Source: Theobroma cacao
Lineage: Eukaryota > Streptophyta > Magnoliopsida > Malvales > Malvaceae
Reading direction: 5' to 3'
Assembly: GCF_000208745.1 (NCBI RefSeq)
Contig: NC_030859.1
Location: 5,982,034-6,046,033, forward strand
DNA: 64,000 nt
Made by a program: the position numbers and the translations under genes. Below, in pieces: positions 32,776 to 45,578 of this stretch. Below the pieces are notes generated by a model. The model searched no databases and was not told the origin of the DNA. It saw nothing but the letters and a program-made list of their open reading frames with translations. How positions within the stretch are numbered: position 1 is the stretch's first letter; each line of letters opens with the position of its first letter.

Positions 32776-34654
32776 CTAAGGAGAAGAGGCTGGAGCTGGA
32801 TTGGACCTTTCTGACAACCGGAAGGACTTCTTTCTCTTAAGGAATGTTGTCTTTGTGGCCATGGTCTTCTTTCCCTTGGTTGGTGGTTTTGCTTCTGTTG
32901 GTGGGGCTGCAGTGGCTTTTTCTTTCTTTTTGGTCTGTGGCTGTGATGCTGCAGAAACTTTTTGTTTCCTTTTTCCAGAAGTTGCCTTTACTCTAGAAGC
33001 TGATGCAGGTTTTTTTTCTTTTCTTATATCTCCACCAGCCTTCTGAGCTTGTGTCCTGGCAGTGTCCTTTTCAGCTTGTTTCTCTCTAACCATTTGGTGA
33101 AAGATATCCATGATGGAAACTTCCTCTACATTTGGAGGTGAGGTGTGGTGTTTCTCTGTTTATGAACCAACCACTTCAGTCCCTTATTCTAATTCAATTT
33201 TGCTTTGAAGATCAGGGGAGGGTGTCTTGGTTAGTTGATCAACCCCTTGGTGAAAGTCTTTAGACTGTAGAACAGGACTGGCAGATTTATGGGTGGAACT
33301 TTTTGTTTGAATGTCGTAACTTTCACCATGAGGAGCAGACTTCTTTGCTAGCTCAACTGAACCTTCATCACCTTGCTGTGCTGGTGCAATGCTAGGTGTT
33401 ACAAAAGTGTCTGCAACCACAGGTTCAGATTGCTCATTTTTTTCCTTCTTCAGATCATTTTCCAATTTTGTAATTTTCTTTTCAATTTTCAATAATCTTT
33501 CTCCTTGGTCAGTAAGTTTCCTATCGATTCTCATAAGAAGATTGAAGATAACTTCATTTGAGAATCTAGATGGTACTCCCTTTTGTTGAGCAGGCAGGCT
33601 TGATTCTCTTCCAAGACCAGTCTTGGGGGTCTTAATGAATCTTTCACCATCGAGTATATACCCCATTTTGATCAAACTGCTATAGTAAATGGCTTGGTCT
33701 TTGGTTTTCACCATATCCATTTCATATCTCTTTGCCCAAACTCCCTTTTTCTACACAAGAGATGTGATGACATTGCCATAGGGCAAGTTGACCTTATCAA
33801 GTTTGCAAGCTCCTCTCATTTTTTTCAATCATAAACCTTCCTACATTTAGAGAAACTCCATTGAATGCATGTTCCATTAGCCAAAGATCCTGAAAGCTGA
33901 TGTAACTTAGACTCCCACTTCTGCCCTGAATGTTTGCTGCTATAAAGTAATGTAAAATCCTAATCTGGGGGCTAATTATCAGACCTGAGTTGCTCTTTGA
34001 AGAATATTTTTCTTTTCTCTCGGTGATGATTTTCCATAATGAAGATGGATCATACTTTTCTAGGAACTCATACTCACCTTCTTCACACTCTATTTTCAAC
34101 AAGCTTCCTAAGTCTTCAGCAGTTACAACAAATTCTTTCCCGTTTAAATATACATTCAGACCATCTTCGATATAATCATCAGAATCCTTTAATTCCTTTT
34201 CTTTTAAAGCAATGTCAGAATAGAATTCCATCACCAAACTTGCACTATAAGATCTATTCTTAAAGGTGCTATATACTTTCACTTTTAGTTTATCAAAGTA
34301 GTTAGATAAACTAGTCTGAATCTCTAAGTTCACATTAGAACTCTTCCAACCAATATTCTTTTCACAGGAAATTGGTGCATTCTCAATATTTTTGAACCTC
34401 GGTTCATGCAATCTATTTCTGAACTTAGAAGAAGAGGAACAAATACCTTTCTTGAGTGTAGGTTCCTTGTCCTTATTCTTTTTCATTTTTTGCTTCTTCT
34501 CTTTCAGTTTCTCTGATATTTCTTTCACAAAGGCTGACATAATTTTTTGTTTCTTCTTCAGACTTTCTATTTCTATCTCTTCTTCCAGTGGTCTCTTCCC
34601 TTTCTTTTTTCTATGATTTCTTTGCTTTGTGAAGATCTCACCATTTTGATTCAA
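32776..34654 (-). pseudogene. Extra 3' ORF of the SIRE element (broken)
   Basis: Minus-strand coding remnants lie downstream of pol in frames 34654-33797, 33720-33184 and 33111-32776. The first part is lysine/glutamate-rich at the N terminus (EIESLKKKQK, KEKKQKMKKN), then a globular part with VMEFYSDIA, LNVYLNGKEF and SFQDLWLMEHAF, similar in style to the putative plant transposon protein domain found in retroelement ORFs. The second part has a predicted coiled-coil stretch (KLTDQGERLLKIEKKITKLE), and the last is basic and alanine-rich. Breaks: a one-base change at a 7-A run near 33826, TAG at about 33753, and stops between the later blocks. SIRE elements often carry an extra ORF here, sometimes called env-like; I see no signal peptide or transmembrane segment to support an envelope function. 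Confidence 0.65.
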
Positions 34655-35063
34655 GAATAGTCTGACAAGGGTTTCGTCTAAAGGGTGGAGGTTTAAGTCT
34701 ATTTCAGAGGAAAATGTGAAGATATGGGTTTTTGTTTTAGAGCTGCAGGTTTCAAGGGAGAGAAAATGAGAGGTTGGCAGTGGTTATTTCCAAAGAAAAA
34801 CTGTTCACCTTCTCTTAAATATTACCCTACTTTATTTCCTAAAAATTTCAAAACTCTTTCTAAATTTTGGTTATTCACTTTTGACAGTTTTTCTTTATTT
34901 TTTTTTACACCCGATAAATTTAATTTTTACCTCGTTTTACTCTTTGTTTAAAAATATTGACTTGGTCTTATTATTTAAGCTAACAAAACACTCTTAGTTG
35001 ACTGCGATTTTCCTTAGTCGACTGAATGCATTCTGTTTTCTATGTAAGAGCCAAAAGTTTTTC

Positions 35064-38000
35064 CTATAATTCCTTCATACCAATCATTTCTAAATTTCTT
35101 TTAATTTCACAGAATCTATCTTCATTTAGTGGTTTGGTAAAAATGTCTGCTAATTGATGTAAAGGGTTCACAAATTCAATCTTAATATCACTTTTCATTA
35201 CATGGTCTCTAATAAAGTGGGGTCTAATCTCAATGTGCTTTGTCCTAGAATGCTGCACAAGGTTCTTTGAAATATTAACTGCACTTGTATTATCGCAGTA
35301 TATTAGTACATTATGCACAGTCATTCCATACTCTTTCAATTATTGTTTAATCCAAAGAATTTGTGCACAGCAACTACCTAGTGATACATATTTTGCCTCT
35401 GCTGTAGATAATGCCACTGAGTTTTGCTTTTTGCTGGACCATGATACAAGCATGCTACCTAGAAATTGGCATGTTCCATTAGTGCTTTTCCTATCAGTTT
35501 TGCTGCTAGCAAAGTCAGCATCTGAATATCCAACTAAGCTAAGAGTTGATTCTCTAGAATACCATATGCCTAAGGTTTGAGTTTCTAAGAGGTATCTAAA
35601 AATTCTTTTAACAGCTGTTAGGTGTGATTCTTTAAGTTGTGACTGAAATCTAGCACATGAACACACACTAAATTGAATATCTGGTCTACTTGCTGTTAAG
35701 TAAAGTAGTGAACCGATCAGACCTCTATATAGTTTTTGATCTACATTCTTTCCTTTTTCATCCAGATCAAGTCTTGTGTATGGACTCATTGGTGTGGAAA
35801 TTGGTTTCAGCTTTAGCATATCGAACTTTTTGAGGATATCTTGAATGTACCTTTCTTGGTTGATGAAGATTCCTTCCTCACTTTGCTTAATTTGAAGACC
35901 AAGAAAGTATTTCAACTCTCCCATCATGCTCATCTCAAATTCACTCTGCATTTCTTCAGCAAAGTTTTTTCATAACACCTCATTAGTTGCACCAAGTATA
36001 ATATCATCCACATATATTTGTACAATAATTAAATTATTTAAGTGTCTTTTAATGAATAATGTAGTATCAATGCTGCCTCTAATATAATCTTTTTCAACTA
36101 GAAATTTTGAAAGCCTTTCATACCAAGCTCTAGGAGCTTGTTTCAATCCATACAAGGCTTTATGAAGTTTGAAAACATGATCAAGTTTTTCAACATCTTC
36201 AAAACCTGGTGACTGTTCAACATACACTTTCTCTTGAATGATTCCATTCAAAATGCACTCCTTACATCCATTTGGTACAATTTGAAATTCATAAAGCATG
36301 CAAAGGCTAACAACAACCTTATGGCCTTAATTCTAGCTACGGGTGCAAAGGTTTCATCATAATCTATTCCTTCCTCTTAATTGTAACCTTGTGCCACTAA
36401 TCTAGCTTTATTTCTAACTACATTTCTTTGCTCATCTACCTTATTTCTAAACACCCATTTAGTGCCAACAATAGGGTGATTTGAAGGTCTAGGTACCAAT
36501 GGCCATTCATTGTTTTTTGCAAATTGGTCAAGTTCTTCTTGTATGGCCATTATCCAACTTTCTTCTTTTTCAGCTTCTTCAAAATTTTTAGACTCAATTT
36601 GAAATATAAAAGCTGAAAACTCACAAGTTTCTCTTGTTGCTTTCCTAGTTCTAACTCCTTGTGAAATGTCACCTATTATTTGGTCTTTTGGGTGGTCTTT
36701 TACAAATCTCCAGCTCCTTGGAAGATCATCATGCTAATTTTCTGCTATTTGTAGATTTTCTAGAGGTGGAGTTTCATTTTCTCTTCTAGGTGAGCTTTCT
36801 TCATTTTTTTTGTTATTTTCTAGGCTTATTTCATTCATTTGCTTTTCAAGGATTACTACATCATCATCGTCATCATGAATTTTCTTTTGTAAAGCATTTG
36901 ATTCATCAAAAACTACATGGATTGATTCTTCAACGGTTAAGGTCCGTTTGTTAAAAATCCTATAAGCCTTTGAGCTTGATGCATATCCTAAAAATATTAC
37001 TTCATCACTCTTTGCATCAAACTTCCCTAGGGGCTGTTTTCCATTGTTCAATACAAAGCACTTACAACCAAAGCTCTTAAGGTGAGAAATATTTGGTTTC
37101 CTACCCTTATAAAGTTTATAAGGTATCTTAGATATCATGAGTCTTATTGAGACTCTATTAAGTATATAAGCTGTTGTGTTCACTACCTCAACCCAAAAAT
37201 ATTTTGGTAAGTTATTCTCACACAGCATAGTCCTAGCCATTTCTTTTAAGGATCGATTTTTCCTCTTTACAACTCCATTTTGCTAGGGTGTTCTAGGTGC
37301 AGAGAAATTGTGATCTAACCCCATTTTATTGTAAAATTCTTCAAATTCATCATTTTCAAATTCTCCTCCATGATCACTCCTTATGCTAACTATGGCTAGT
37401 CCTTTTTCATTCTCTACTTTCCTATAATGACTTATGAGAGCTGATAAAGCATCATTCTTATGAGCAAGAAAATAAATCCAAGTGTACCTTGAATAGTCAT
37501 CAACTATAACAAAGCCATAAGATTTTCCTCCTAAGCTAGTTGTGCTTATTGGACCAAATAGATCAATATGTAATAATTCAAGAGGTCTAGATGTTTACAC
37601 AATCTTCTTCGACTTGAAAGATGTTCTGACCTGTTTTCCTAGTTGGCAAGCATCACATATTTTATCACTTTCAAATTTTATATTTGGCAGCCCTACAACT
37701 AGATTTTTTCTAACTAATTTTGACATGGTATGCAATCTTACATGTCCTAGTCTCCTATGCCATAACCAGCTATCATTTTCAGCATTGGCAACTAAACATA
37801 TTTCATCATTCATTGCAAGATGCTCAAGAAAAATAACATACATATTTTTCAATCTCTTTCCTATAAATGAGACTTTATTTGTACCTATAACTATTACTTC
37901 ACACTTGTTTGAATCAAAACATACTTTAAATCCTTTGTCACATAATTGACTAATGCTAAATAAATTATGCTTTAAACCCTTAACTAACAACACATGACTG

Positions 38001-38203
38001 ATTTGAGTTTAGGAGTTCTTACCAACCGTACCTATCCCATGAATTCTACCTTTTGAGTCATCACTAAAGGATACGGTACCTCCCTTTCTTTTATCTAGCT
38101 GGGCAAATAACATTTCATCTCTTGTCATGTGCCGTGAGCAGCCACTATCCATGTACCAAGGCTGGTTCTTCTTGAGTTGAGCTCTTGAGCATGTTTCCTT
38201 CAA
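35064..38203 (-). pseudogene. pol of the SIRE element: PR-INT-RT-RH (broken)
   Basis: Protease at 38203-38050 with intact D-S-G in MDSGCSRHMT. Integrase at 37990-36740: H2C2 finger (WHRRLGH ... CDACQLGK), then the DDE core with D in HIDLFGP and D in RSDHGGEF; the expected Glu is a Lys (GVVKRKN, AAG at 37267-37265), and TAG at 37285-37283 precedes it. Reverse transcriptase from about 36540: YDETFAPVARIKAIR, QMDVRSAF, then a one-base loss near 36265, and the catalytic YVDD at about 36007. RNase H 35580-35064 with DADFASSKTDRKST and TAEAKYV; TAA at 35342-35340 splits it. Further stops occur near 38005, 37597, 36735 and 36380. The element lost its own integration activity. Confidence 0.92.
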
Positions 38204-39880
38204 GTGCAGCTCAACCTACAAAACAACATTCAGTTTTTCTTAATAGGTACCCATACTTTGATGGGTCCTTGAGTGTTAGTGGCAATATATGATCCTTTAA
38301 GAACCCAAATTTTTTTGATTTTCTACACATTTCTTTTCTTAAAACAATCATATGATAAATGACCATGTTTACCACAATTATAGCATTTAGGTAATGCATT
38401 AGCAGAATTTTTATTGTGGTATGCATATCTTTTTGAAGATTCATTTTTCAAACATTTGAGAGCTGTGTTTTCATCAAGTAATTTTTGCACAACATCAGAC
38501 TTATTATCCAGCTCTAATTTAAAGCTTCAAAATCTGTTTTTGAGTGTTCTAATTCAACTTGCAAAATATTTCTTTGCTCAAAAATAGAATTGAACTCTTG
38601 TTTCATCTTTTCCAAATCATTCTCAATAGATGCAGCCTTTTTCTTTGATGTTTTGTATTTTGAAAAAAGTTTTTCAAATTCATCACAGAGGTTGTCATAC
38701 TCATTCTGTAAATCATCAATGGAAATATCACAGGTGGTTGAGGATACCTCTATTTCATCCTCTTGTGCCATCAGACATATGTTAGTTCTTTTTTCAAATT
38801 TTTCATCTTCAGTTTCAAAGCTTGATGTTTCACTGTCCTACCATACAGCAGCCACCATTGCTTTCTTGGATTTCTTATTTTTCTTTAGAGTTTCATCTTT
38901 CAGCAATGGACACTCGGACTTGAAGTGACCAGGTTTCTTGCATTCGTAACAAATCAGCTCCTCATTTGTATTAAAGTCATTCTTGTTTCTGATTTTTCGT
39001 GAAGCACCTTGATCCTTTTTAAATTTTTCTTCTAGCTAGTCTCCGGTTTCTTTGCCCATAAGCTTTTTGAATTTTCTTGCAACCAGAGCTAACTCTTCAT
39101 CATCATCACATGACAACTCTTCCAACTCTTCTTCAAGGATGATGGCTTTAAGTGCAATGTTCTTTTTCTTTTCCTTTGCTTCCCTCTTGTCTTCTTCTTC
39201 TTCCTCTTTGAGTTCCAGCTCATATGTAAGGAGAGAATCGCAAATCTCATCTAAGGTGATCACATTTAGGTCCTTGACCTCTCAGATTATAGTCACTTTA
39301 GATTTCCAATTTTTTGGTAAACTCCTAAGCAGTCTTTTCACTAATTCATGTTCAGGTATTGACTTGCCTAGCTGATTCAATTTATTTGTGATATTTGTAA
39401 ACCTATCAAACATGCCGGTGATGTCTTCACTAGGTTCCATTTTGAACATTTCATAGTTGTGTGTTAAGAGGGCTATTTTGGACTCCTTCACTTGAGAAGT
39501 CCCTTCATGAATTATTCTAAGTTTCTCCTACACTTGTGTAGCTGTTGTACAGCTTGAGACTTTGTTAAATTCAGTGGGGGTCAAGGCACAATGCAATGTG
39601 TTGATGGCCCTAAAATTTATTTGAATTTTCTTAGTTTCAGCCTCGGTCCATTCAGACCCTGGCTTGGGCATTAACTCATTTGTCACCACATTAACAATTG
39701 AGAGCATGAAGGGTCCATCAGTTATGACGTCCCACATTTCATAGTCTATAGCTCTAATGTAAATTGACATCCTAGTGCTCCAATAAGGATAATTAGAGCC
39801 ATCAAATAGAGGTGGTCTGTTTGTTGATTGTCCCTTGGCAACTACTAATTTTTGGAGAGCGATTGGATCCTCCCAAAGGG
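38204..39880 (-). pseudogene. gag of the SIRE element (broken)
   Basis: From the right LTR inward, the capsid-type region has PPLFDGSNYPYWSTRM near 39815 and continues in 39491-39282. Two CCHC zinc knuckles follow: C-Y-E-C...H...C near 38950-38905 and C-Y-N-C...H...C near 38395-38350. Between them is an acidic/coiled-coil stretch (39263-39036 and 38771-38514). Two knuckles and a coiled coil are common in SIRE gag. There is no ATG between the primer site and the conserved capsid start, so the start codon seems lost or changed; a TAG lies at 39530-39528 and further frame changes separate the blocks. Confidence 0.88.
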
Positions 39881-39906
39881 TGTTAGACCTTAAGAATAGG
39901 GAACTA

Positions 39907-39918
39907 GCTCTGATACCA
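39907..39918 (-). other. Primer binding site of the SIRE element, initiator tRNA-Met
   Basis: The minus strand reads TGGTATCAGAGC two bases inside the right LTR, the same 12-mer as in the Ty3 element at 1070-1081. Confidence 0.92.
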
Positions 39919-39920
39919 CT

Positions 39921-41068
39921 TGTTCGTTCCAATAATATGTGCTAGAAGGGGGTGAATAGCACAAATCGGCCCTTGACAAAATGAGGAACTAATTTTTAGC
40001 ATAAAGAAAATAAAAACATAGTAAACAATGCACAGTAATTTAGAGTGGTTCGGTCCAAGACCTACATCCACTACCTTGATTATCCAACCAAGGATTTTCC
40101 CAACAATTTCACTAATAACCAGTGAAATTCACAAGCTTTCATCAAGCTTTACAATGGCTTTTACAAGGCTCAGCCAAAACCATTTACGCTAGTTTTTCAC
40201 GGGCTAAACTAAAACCCAAAGTGGTTTTTCAAAGGCTCAACCACAACCTTTCACAATGGTTTTTCACGAGCTCAACCAAAACCCAAAGTAGTTTTTCAAA
40301 GGCTCAACCACAACCTACAACAATCAAGCTATCCCAAGCTTGAACAACCCCTTAGAGTAACTTTCTCACTCTAAGTATACAAGAAGAGTAGTAAGAGAAG
40401 GTACCTATGATCACTAGTTGATCTGAATGGTACAAGATTGAGTGCAAAATACAAATGCAAAGAATAGGCGGTTAAGTGCAGACAAGTATAGAGAAGATTT
40501 TCTGATTTTTCAACCTTTTTATAGCTCAAATCTCACTCAAGGCTTCTAAAAACTTGTTTTTAATTGTTGGAAGACCCTTTTATATGTGGAGATGCAACTC
40601 TGATGACAGTTTGGCAATTTTATGTCTGTTGAAAACAGTTGAGGATGAGTTCTAGCCGTTAATCTGTCTTGTACTACGTTGGTTCAAATTGCAAACAAAG
40701 AGCTCTTAATCGACTGGCATCTCTCCTGGTCGACTAAGTTCGTTCTGTTTTCTAGTCACAGATTCTGGCAAAAAGTACTTAGTCGACTGACTTGGTTGAC
40801 TAAGTTGGTTTTGTTTCTCAAGCTCTTTAGCCCGCCATTTCTTCAATTTGAAACTTGGCCAACGAACATTCTTCCTTGTTTAACTAATAAGCTTCCTCCT
40901 TGTTAGGCAGTCATTTCTCGTTATTTTTATCACCTTTTTCTTTTAATATTTACTTTGAAAGATTGATTTGTTAAATTCATGCATTCATTTCTTGCACACT
41001 TAAGTAAAGGCATCAGACACAAATAAATGGGAATATTTTATTATCATCAAAAACTAATGGAGCCAACA
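39921..41068 (-). repeat. SIRE element 5' LTR
   Basis: 1148 bp, TGTTCG at the plus-strand left end and CCAACA at 41068. It carries the same internal minisatellite as its partner (about 40140-40325). Confidence 0.93.
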
Positions 41069-41073
41069 TGTGT

Positions 41074-41376
41074 TCTTTTATAAATTTAATTATTAGTGAA
41101 TTATGTAAAATATGGATGGAAAATATTATTGTATATGGATATGGATGCGAATTTGGGTTCTAGTACATGAAGAGCATTTTAATAATTTTTTACATAATTG
41201 GGTTTTTAAACGGGTTTGAATAATTATCGAGTAGTGAATATGTATTAGGGTTCGACGTTAGGGTAGTAAATTTAAAAAATATTTGAATAGTTGTAGGGTT
41301 CAAGTACCCCATTTATTAATTGGGTTCGGTTTTGAGTGTCTCAAAATTAGTGAGTACCTACCCATTGACATCGCTA
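41074..41376. repeat. hAT right end in tandem-duplication unit 2
   Basis: It matches 29940-30269, including AATTATCGAGTAGTGA.TATG and the terminal ACATC.CTAA, and directly continues into LINE sequence. It is the part of unit 2 to the right of the SIRE insertion. Confidence 0.8.
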
Positions 41377-41645
41377 ACAGAAAAGTTCAAGTGGAGTCAG
41401 ACTTCTTACTAGCAATCCAAAAATTATCAAGTCAGAGTTCAAACTTAGATTTGCATACGTATTTGCTTAAGTATATCAGAAGTTCCTATGACAACCATGG
41501 GATTGTACTATATCTCAAGTTCATCGTGAAGCGAATTAGTATGCAAATTGGCTAGTCACTCATCATGAAAACCTACTTATGGAGTTACACATTTATGATT
41601 CTCCTCTTAAGAGTATTAGCACAATTTTATTTGCAAATTCTCTAA
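41377..41645 (+). mobile_element. LINE RNase H remnant, continued (unit 2)
   Basis: It encodes KVQVESDFLLAIQKLSS, the middle of the RNase H domain, and later a block with DSPLKSISTILFANSL typical of LINE ORF2 C termini. It is followed by TAA and a Harbinger element; beyond that (46257-46319) the LINE tail ends in an A-run. Confidence 0.7.
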
Positions 41646-42943
41646 GGGCATGCTTGGTTGGAGGGATTGGCTATTCCATTCCCCTCTTATTCCAATCACC
41701 AATTAAATATTACAATTGGTTCAATGGAATGGCCATTCCAAGAGGTCCCTGAATAGCTAATATTGAGGACCCCCTTGGTATTAGCTATTCCATAAGGTTA
41801 GGAATAGACTTAAAAATTGATTAGACATAAATACCCCATAGCAATATAAAAAATTCCTACCCAACCCAAAGCCACACTTTTAAAATAATTTTAGGTTAAT
41901 CAATTTCTTGTTTCTCTCTTCATCATATTCTCTCCTTCAACTAACCATTCACTGCAGCACTTTCCCACTACCATCAACTGTCAATTTCTTCATCTCTAGT
42001 AAGTAAGTTAATCAATAAATTGTCAATTCCCCCTACTCACTGCAAGTTTTTTTTTTTGTATTTTTTCTATTTGTATTTGTCGATTATTTATTACATTATA
42101 TAGGAGAGATAATCAATCCTTGTCTTTATATCGATACATTGATGATATTATGTTCCCTACTTAAATTAATACATTTTATTGATTTGATTGAAAATAGGAA
42201 TAGAAGAATTAATTTTTCCAAAACTGGTACTGAGCTTGGAAGTAGAAGTTTTGTAGTATAAAAAACACAAATCATGTTGGGCTTTGTCAGCTTGTGCAGA
42301 ATATTCCAACGACCATTGCTACTCTAATCCCCACATACAAAAACATGGAATAGTTTAAACCGATTTCCCTTCTCTCTTTTTATCTTCATCAGAAACCTGA
42401 AACAATGAACGTAGCACGCAATCAAGGACTTTTGTTTTGGGCATTTAGAAGGTGGGGTTTGAGCATCACATGCAATATATTTTCAAGTGGCTTTGAATGT
42501 GTTGATTTGATTAAGAAACCAGGAGCACTAGTAATAATTAGGAGTAGAACTGCTAGCTATCAAATAAAATTAACTCAAATAGGAAGACAGCTCAAATGGA
42601 AAGATTGAAGAATTCTACAGCTAGATTCAGCTTAACTATAACAAAATTACAAATTACAATTAAAAGAAAAATCAGACTACACCAAAACATTAGGTCAAAC
42701 CCCAGAGGCCATATATATCTCTCAAAAGTTTAATATTCCCTGTCATTGTTTTTTTTTTTCCTTCTTTTTTATTTCTATTTGTTTTTCTATTACGATGTTG
42801 ATTATTATTGTTATTGATTTTGTAGTTTTATTTTTAAATAAATATCTATTATTAGGTGTAATAAATATTTATTGTATGTTTATTTTTATTATTTTCTTTA
42901 TAACAACATAAATCATGGATATGAAAATCTAATTTTTGCAGTT

Positions 42944-44344
42944 ATGGCTTGTTTGGGTTTGCGTAGAAATTTAAATAGGAGAAAAAGGATTGTTGCTACG
43001 TTGATAGTGTTCTTGGAGATGTGTGTCGTTGTTATTTGGTTTTGGCTTATGTTGGCATTCATTTGTGTTTTACGAAATCGTAGGCGAAGAGTAAGATCTT
43101 ATAACTTAGATTTTTATGCAAATCGAGAGTATGTGATGCTACTTGTGCATGATAATGATTTTTCATGTATTGCACAAGTTAGAATGAATAGGCACACTTT
43201 TTTTAAACTATGTGACATGTTAGAAAATATTGGAGGGTTGAAATCAACAAGGAACATGCTTGTAGATGAGCAGGTAGTAATATTCTTATATATTATTGCT
43301 CATCATCATAAAAGTCGAGTTATTAGACAAAATTTTAGAAGGTCAGGTGAGACAATTAGTCGGCACTTTAATAAGGTGTTAAATGCAGTGATGAAGTTAC
43401 AAGATCATTTGCTTAGAAAACCTGAGCCCATTCCAACAAATTCTACAGACAATCGATGGAAGTGGTTTAAGGTAAGTTAATCATCTTATTAATTTTATAA
43501 CTATACATACAATATAGCAATAATTTTTTCTAATAAAAGATAATTCTATTTGAATTGTATAATTGTTTAGGTGCTTTAGATGGGGCATATATAAAGGTTA
43601 AGGTGCCAAGTGCAGATAAGCCTAGATATCGAACTCGTAAAGGTGACGTCGCAATAAATATGTTAGGTGCATGTACATCTTATATGCAATTTACCTATGT
43701 TCTTCTTGGCTAGGAAGGATCAGTAGCTGATGGTAGAGTTCTTCGAGATGCAATTACTAGGAGACATGGACTTAAAGTGCCTCATGGTAAGTTTTTCTAA
43801 GATAATAAAAAGCATAAGGATTTTCCTATAATATTATATCAACTAAATAAATAACTTAGCAATTAATTTTTTTTATATAGGTTGTTATTACCTAGTTGAT
43901 GCGGGATATACAAATTGTGAGGGCTTTCTTGCACCTTTTAGGGGTCAAAGGTATCATTTGAATGAATGGCGTCAAGGTCATCAACCAACGACTTCAGAAG
44001 AATTTTTTAATATGAAACACGTAGCTGCTTGTAATGTGATTAAGGGATGTTTTGGGTTGTTAAAAATTAGGTGGGCTATTCTTAGAAGTCCATCGTTTTA
44101 TCCAATTAGGATACATAATCGGATTATTATAGCTTGTTGTTTGCTTCACAATTTTATTAGGAGAGAGATGACATTTGACCTTATTGAAGACGAAGTGGGT
44201 GAATATCTTCATGATAACACAACACCTGAGGAGGAAGATGCAATAGGTGCTGTTAACCCCATTGATGCTTGGACTAATTGGAGAATGCAATTAGCAAATG
44301 AAATGTTCACTAAATGGCAAACATCTAGGCAGAATCAAAATTGA
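42944..44344 (+). pseudogene. Harbinger transposase (DDE superfamily 4, HARBI1-like), broken
   Basis: Exon 1 starts at ATG 42944 (MACLGLRRN) and ends at 43471 before GTAAGT; it has the helix-rich N-terminal region (MNRHTFFKLCDML, RVIRQNFRRSGETISRHF). Exon 2 begins near 43571 with GALDGAYIKVKVP, the first catalytic Asp. ADGRVLRDA holds the second, near 43735. Exon 3 (about 43881-44344) starts with YYLVDAGYTNCEGFLAPFRGQRYHL and has the C-terminal LLHNFIRRE. A TAG at 43711-43713 replaces the conserved tryptophan before EGS, so the protein is truncated before the second Asp. The exon 2 acceptor also seems altered, since the NCLG residues usually found before ALDG are not preceded by AG. Confidence 0.85.
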
Positions 44345-44578
44345 AGATGAAGTTTGTTTTTGTGTAGGTTTTTGTTGGATAAGTTACTCATGAGATAGTG
44401 TTAAGAGGCTTAGCTAAACTTGATAAGTAATCTTTATTATTGTTCATTGCTTTTAATGGTATACTTTTTTATCACGTGGATAAACTTTGGTATTTTTAAT
44501 TAATTAAGATATTTATGTTTCATTTATCACTATGATAATTTATTTGATAAATTAATTTTTACTTTTTGATAGTAAAGA

Positions 44579-45578
44579 ATGTCTTCATCTTCAACCATTC
44601 CTTCTCAAACTTCAAAAAAAGGAACAAAAAGAAAGTGAACCCACAATGAAGATGTTATAGTAGTATCTTGTTTGGTTGATCTGCACAATAAGGGAATATA
44701 TAATGTAGACACTAGTTTCAAATGTGGTTATTTGTTAGAGCTTGAACGAATGATTGCAACAAGTTTGCCAAATGCGAATTTGAAGGCCAAACCTCACATA
44801 GAATCGAGGATTAAGACCTTGAAGAAAGAATGGACAATTGTATATGATATAGTACAAGGGAGAGGTACTAGTGGATCTGGTTGGGACCATGAAAGGAATA
44901 TGGTTATTGCTGAAGATCCTGTATGGGATTTTTATATAATTGTAAGCATGTTGTTTAAATTTTTTCCATATTTGTATTTATTTTCTTATCAATTATTATA
45001 CCTAATAATGTTATTTATTTACTTTGATTAGAGTCAAAAAGATGTTGCTCAGTTCAGAAAAAGGAGTTTTTCTTTTTTTTAATGAGTTATCTGATATTTA
45101 TGTTAAAGACCGAGCAACAGGACAATATGCTCAAACTCCTGCAGATGTCTTAGATGAAATTGAAGAAGATGTTGCTCATGGGATAGATGATGGTTCTGCA
45201 TGTGAACATGTAATTGGTTTGGATGATGTGGATATCTCTGCTACCCAACTTCAACAATCAGTTGGTAAAAAAAATCAAAATTCTATAACAAGTAAGAAGC
45301 GAAGGACCAATGACTCTAGTGAAGTGGATGGGTTTGAAAAATTTATGGATGCTTCCATTTTATTAAGTGAGAAATTAGAAAATATTGAAAATTCATTGAG
45401 CCATGTTTTGGGGACTGAAGTACTTGTGCATCAAAAAAATCTTCAAGATTTGAATAGTGCATTACGTGAGGTTGTGGGTTTGACAGAGGATGAAATTGAT
45501 GAGGCATCTTACAAACTTACTAATAATCCATCCCAGCTGACTTACTTTTTTACTCTTTCCCTTAGCAGCAGACTTTGA
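44579..45578 (+). pseudogene. Harbinger Myb/SANT-like DNA-binding protein, broken
   Basis: ATG 44579 opens MSSSSTIPSQTSKKGTKRK, then a TGA at 44636 in place of the usual tryptophan. Reading on gives the Myb-like helix region (SCLVDLHNKG, FKCGYLLELERMI, KAKPHIESRIKTLKKEW, AEDPVWDFYI). A second exon follows from about 45032 (DVAQFRKRSF); an extra T in an 8-T run near 45072-45080 shifts the frame. The later part has GFEKFMDASILLSEKLE and ends at 45578. In the family this protein binds the element ends and helps the transposase enter the nucleus. Confidence 0.8.

Larger units (their letters stand above)
30670..41068 (-). mobile_element. Ty1/Copia element, SIRE type, 10.4 kb, defective
   Basis: A complete but broken element on the minus strand: LTRs of 1147 and 1148 bp (30670-31816, 39921-41068), both TGTT...AACA; tRNA-Met primer site next to the right LTR; gag with two zinc knuckles; pol in the order protease, integrase, reverse transcriptase, RNase H; a long extra 3' region; polypurine tract next to the left LTR. 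Perfect target duplication TGTGT at 30665-30669 and 41069-41073. Integrase before RT makes it Copia, and large size with an extra 3' ORF suits the SIRE/Maximus lineage. By eye the LTRs show about 20 differences in the first 240 bases, so insertion is not recent. It is inserted in tandem-duplication unit 2. Confidence 0.93.

Noticed and set aside
32801..33046. Plus-strand hydrophobic ORF in the SIRE region
   Set aside because: It is antisense to the alanine/lysine-rich part of the element's extra ORF.
33184..34654. Calling the SIRE extra ORF an envelope gene
   Set aside because: Position fits, but no signal peptide or membrane segment is visible.
42405..42608. ORF upstream of the Harbinger transposase
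   Set aside because: No family motif, short, and within the element's non-coding leader.
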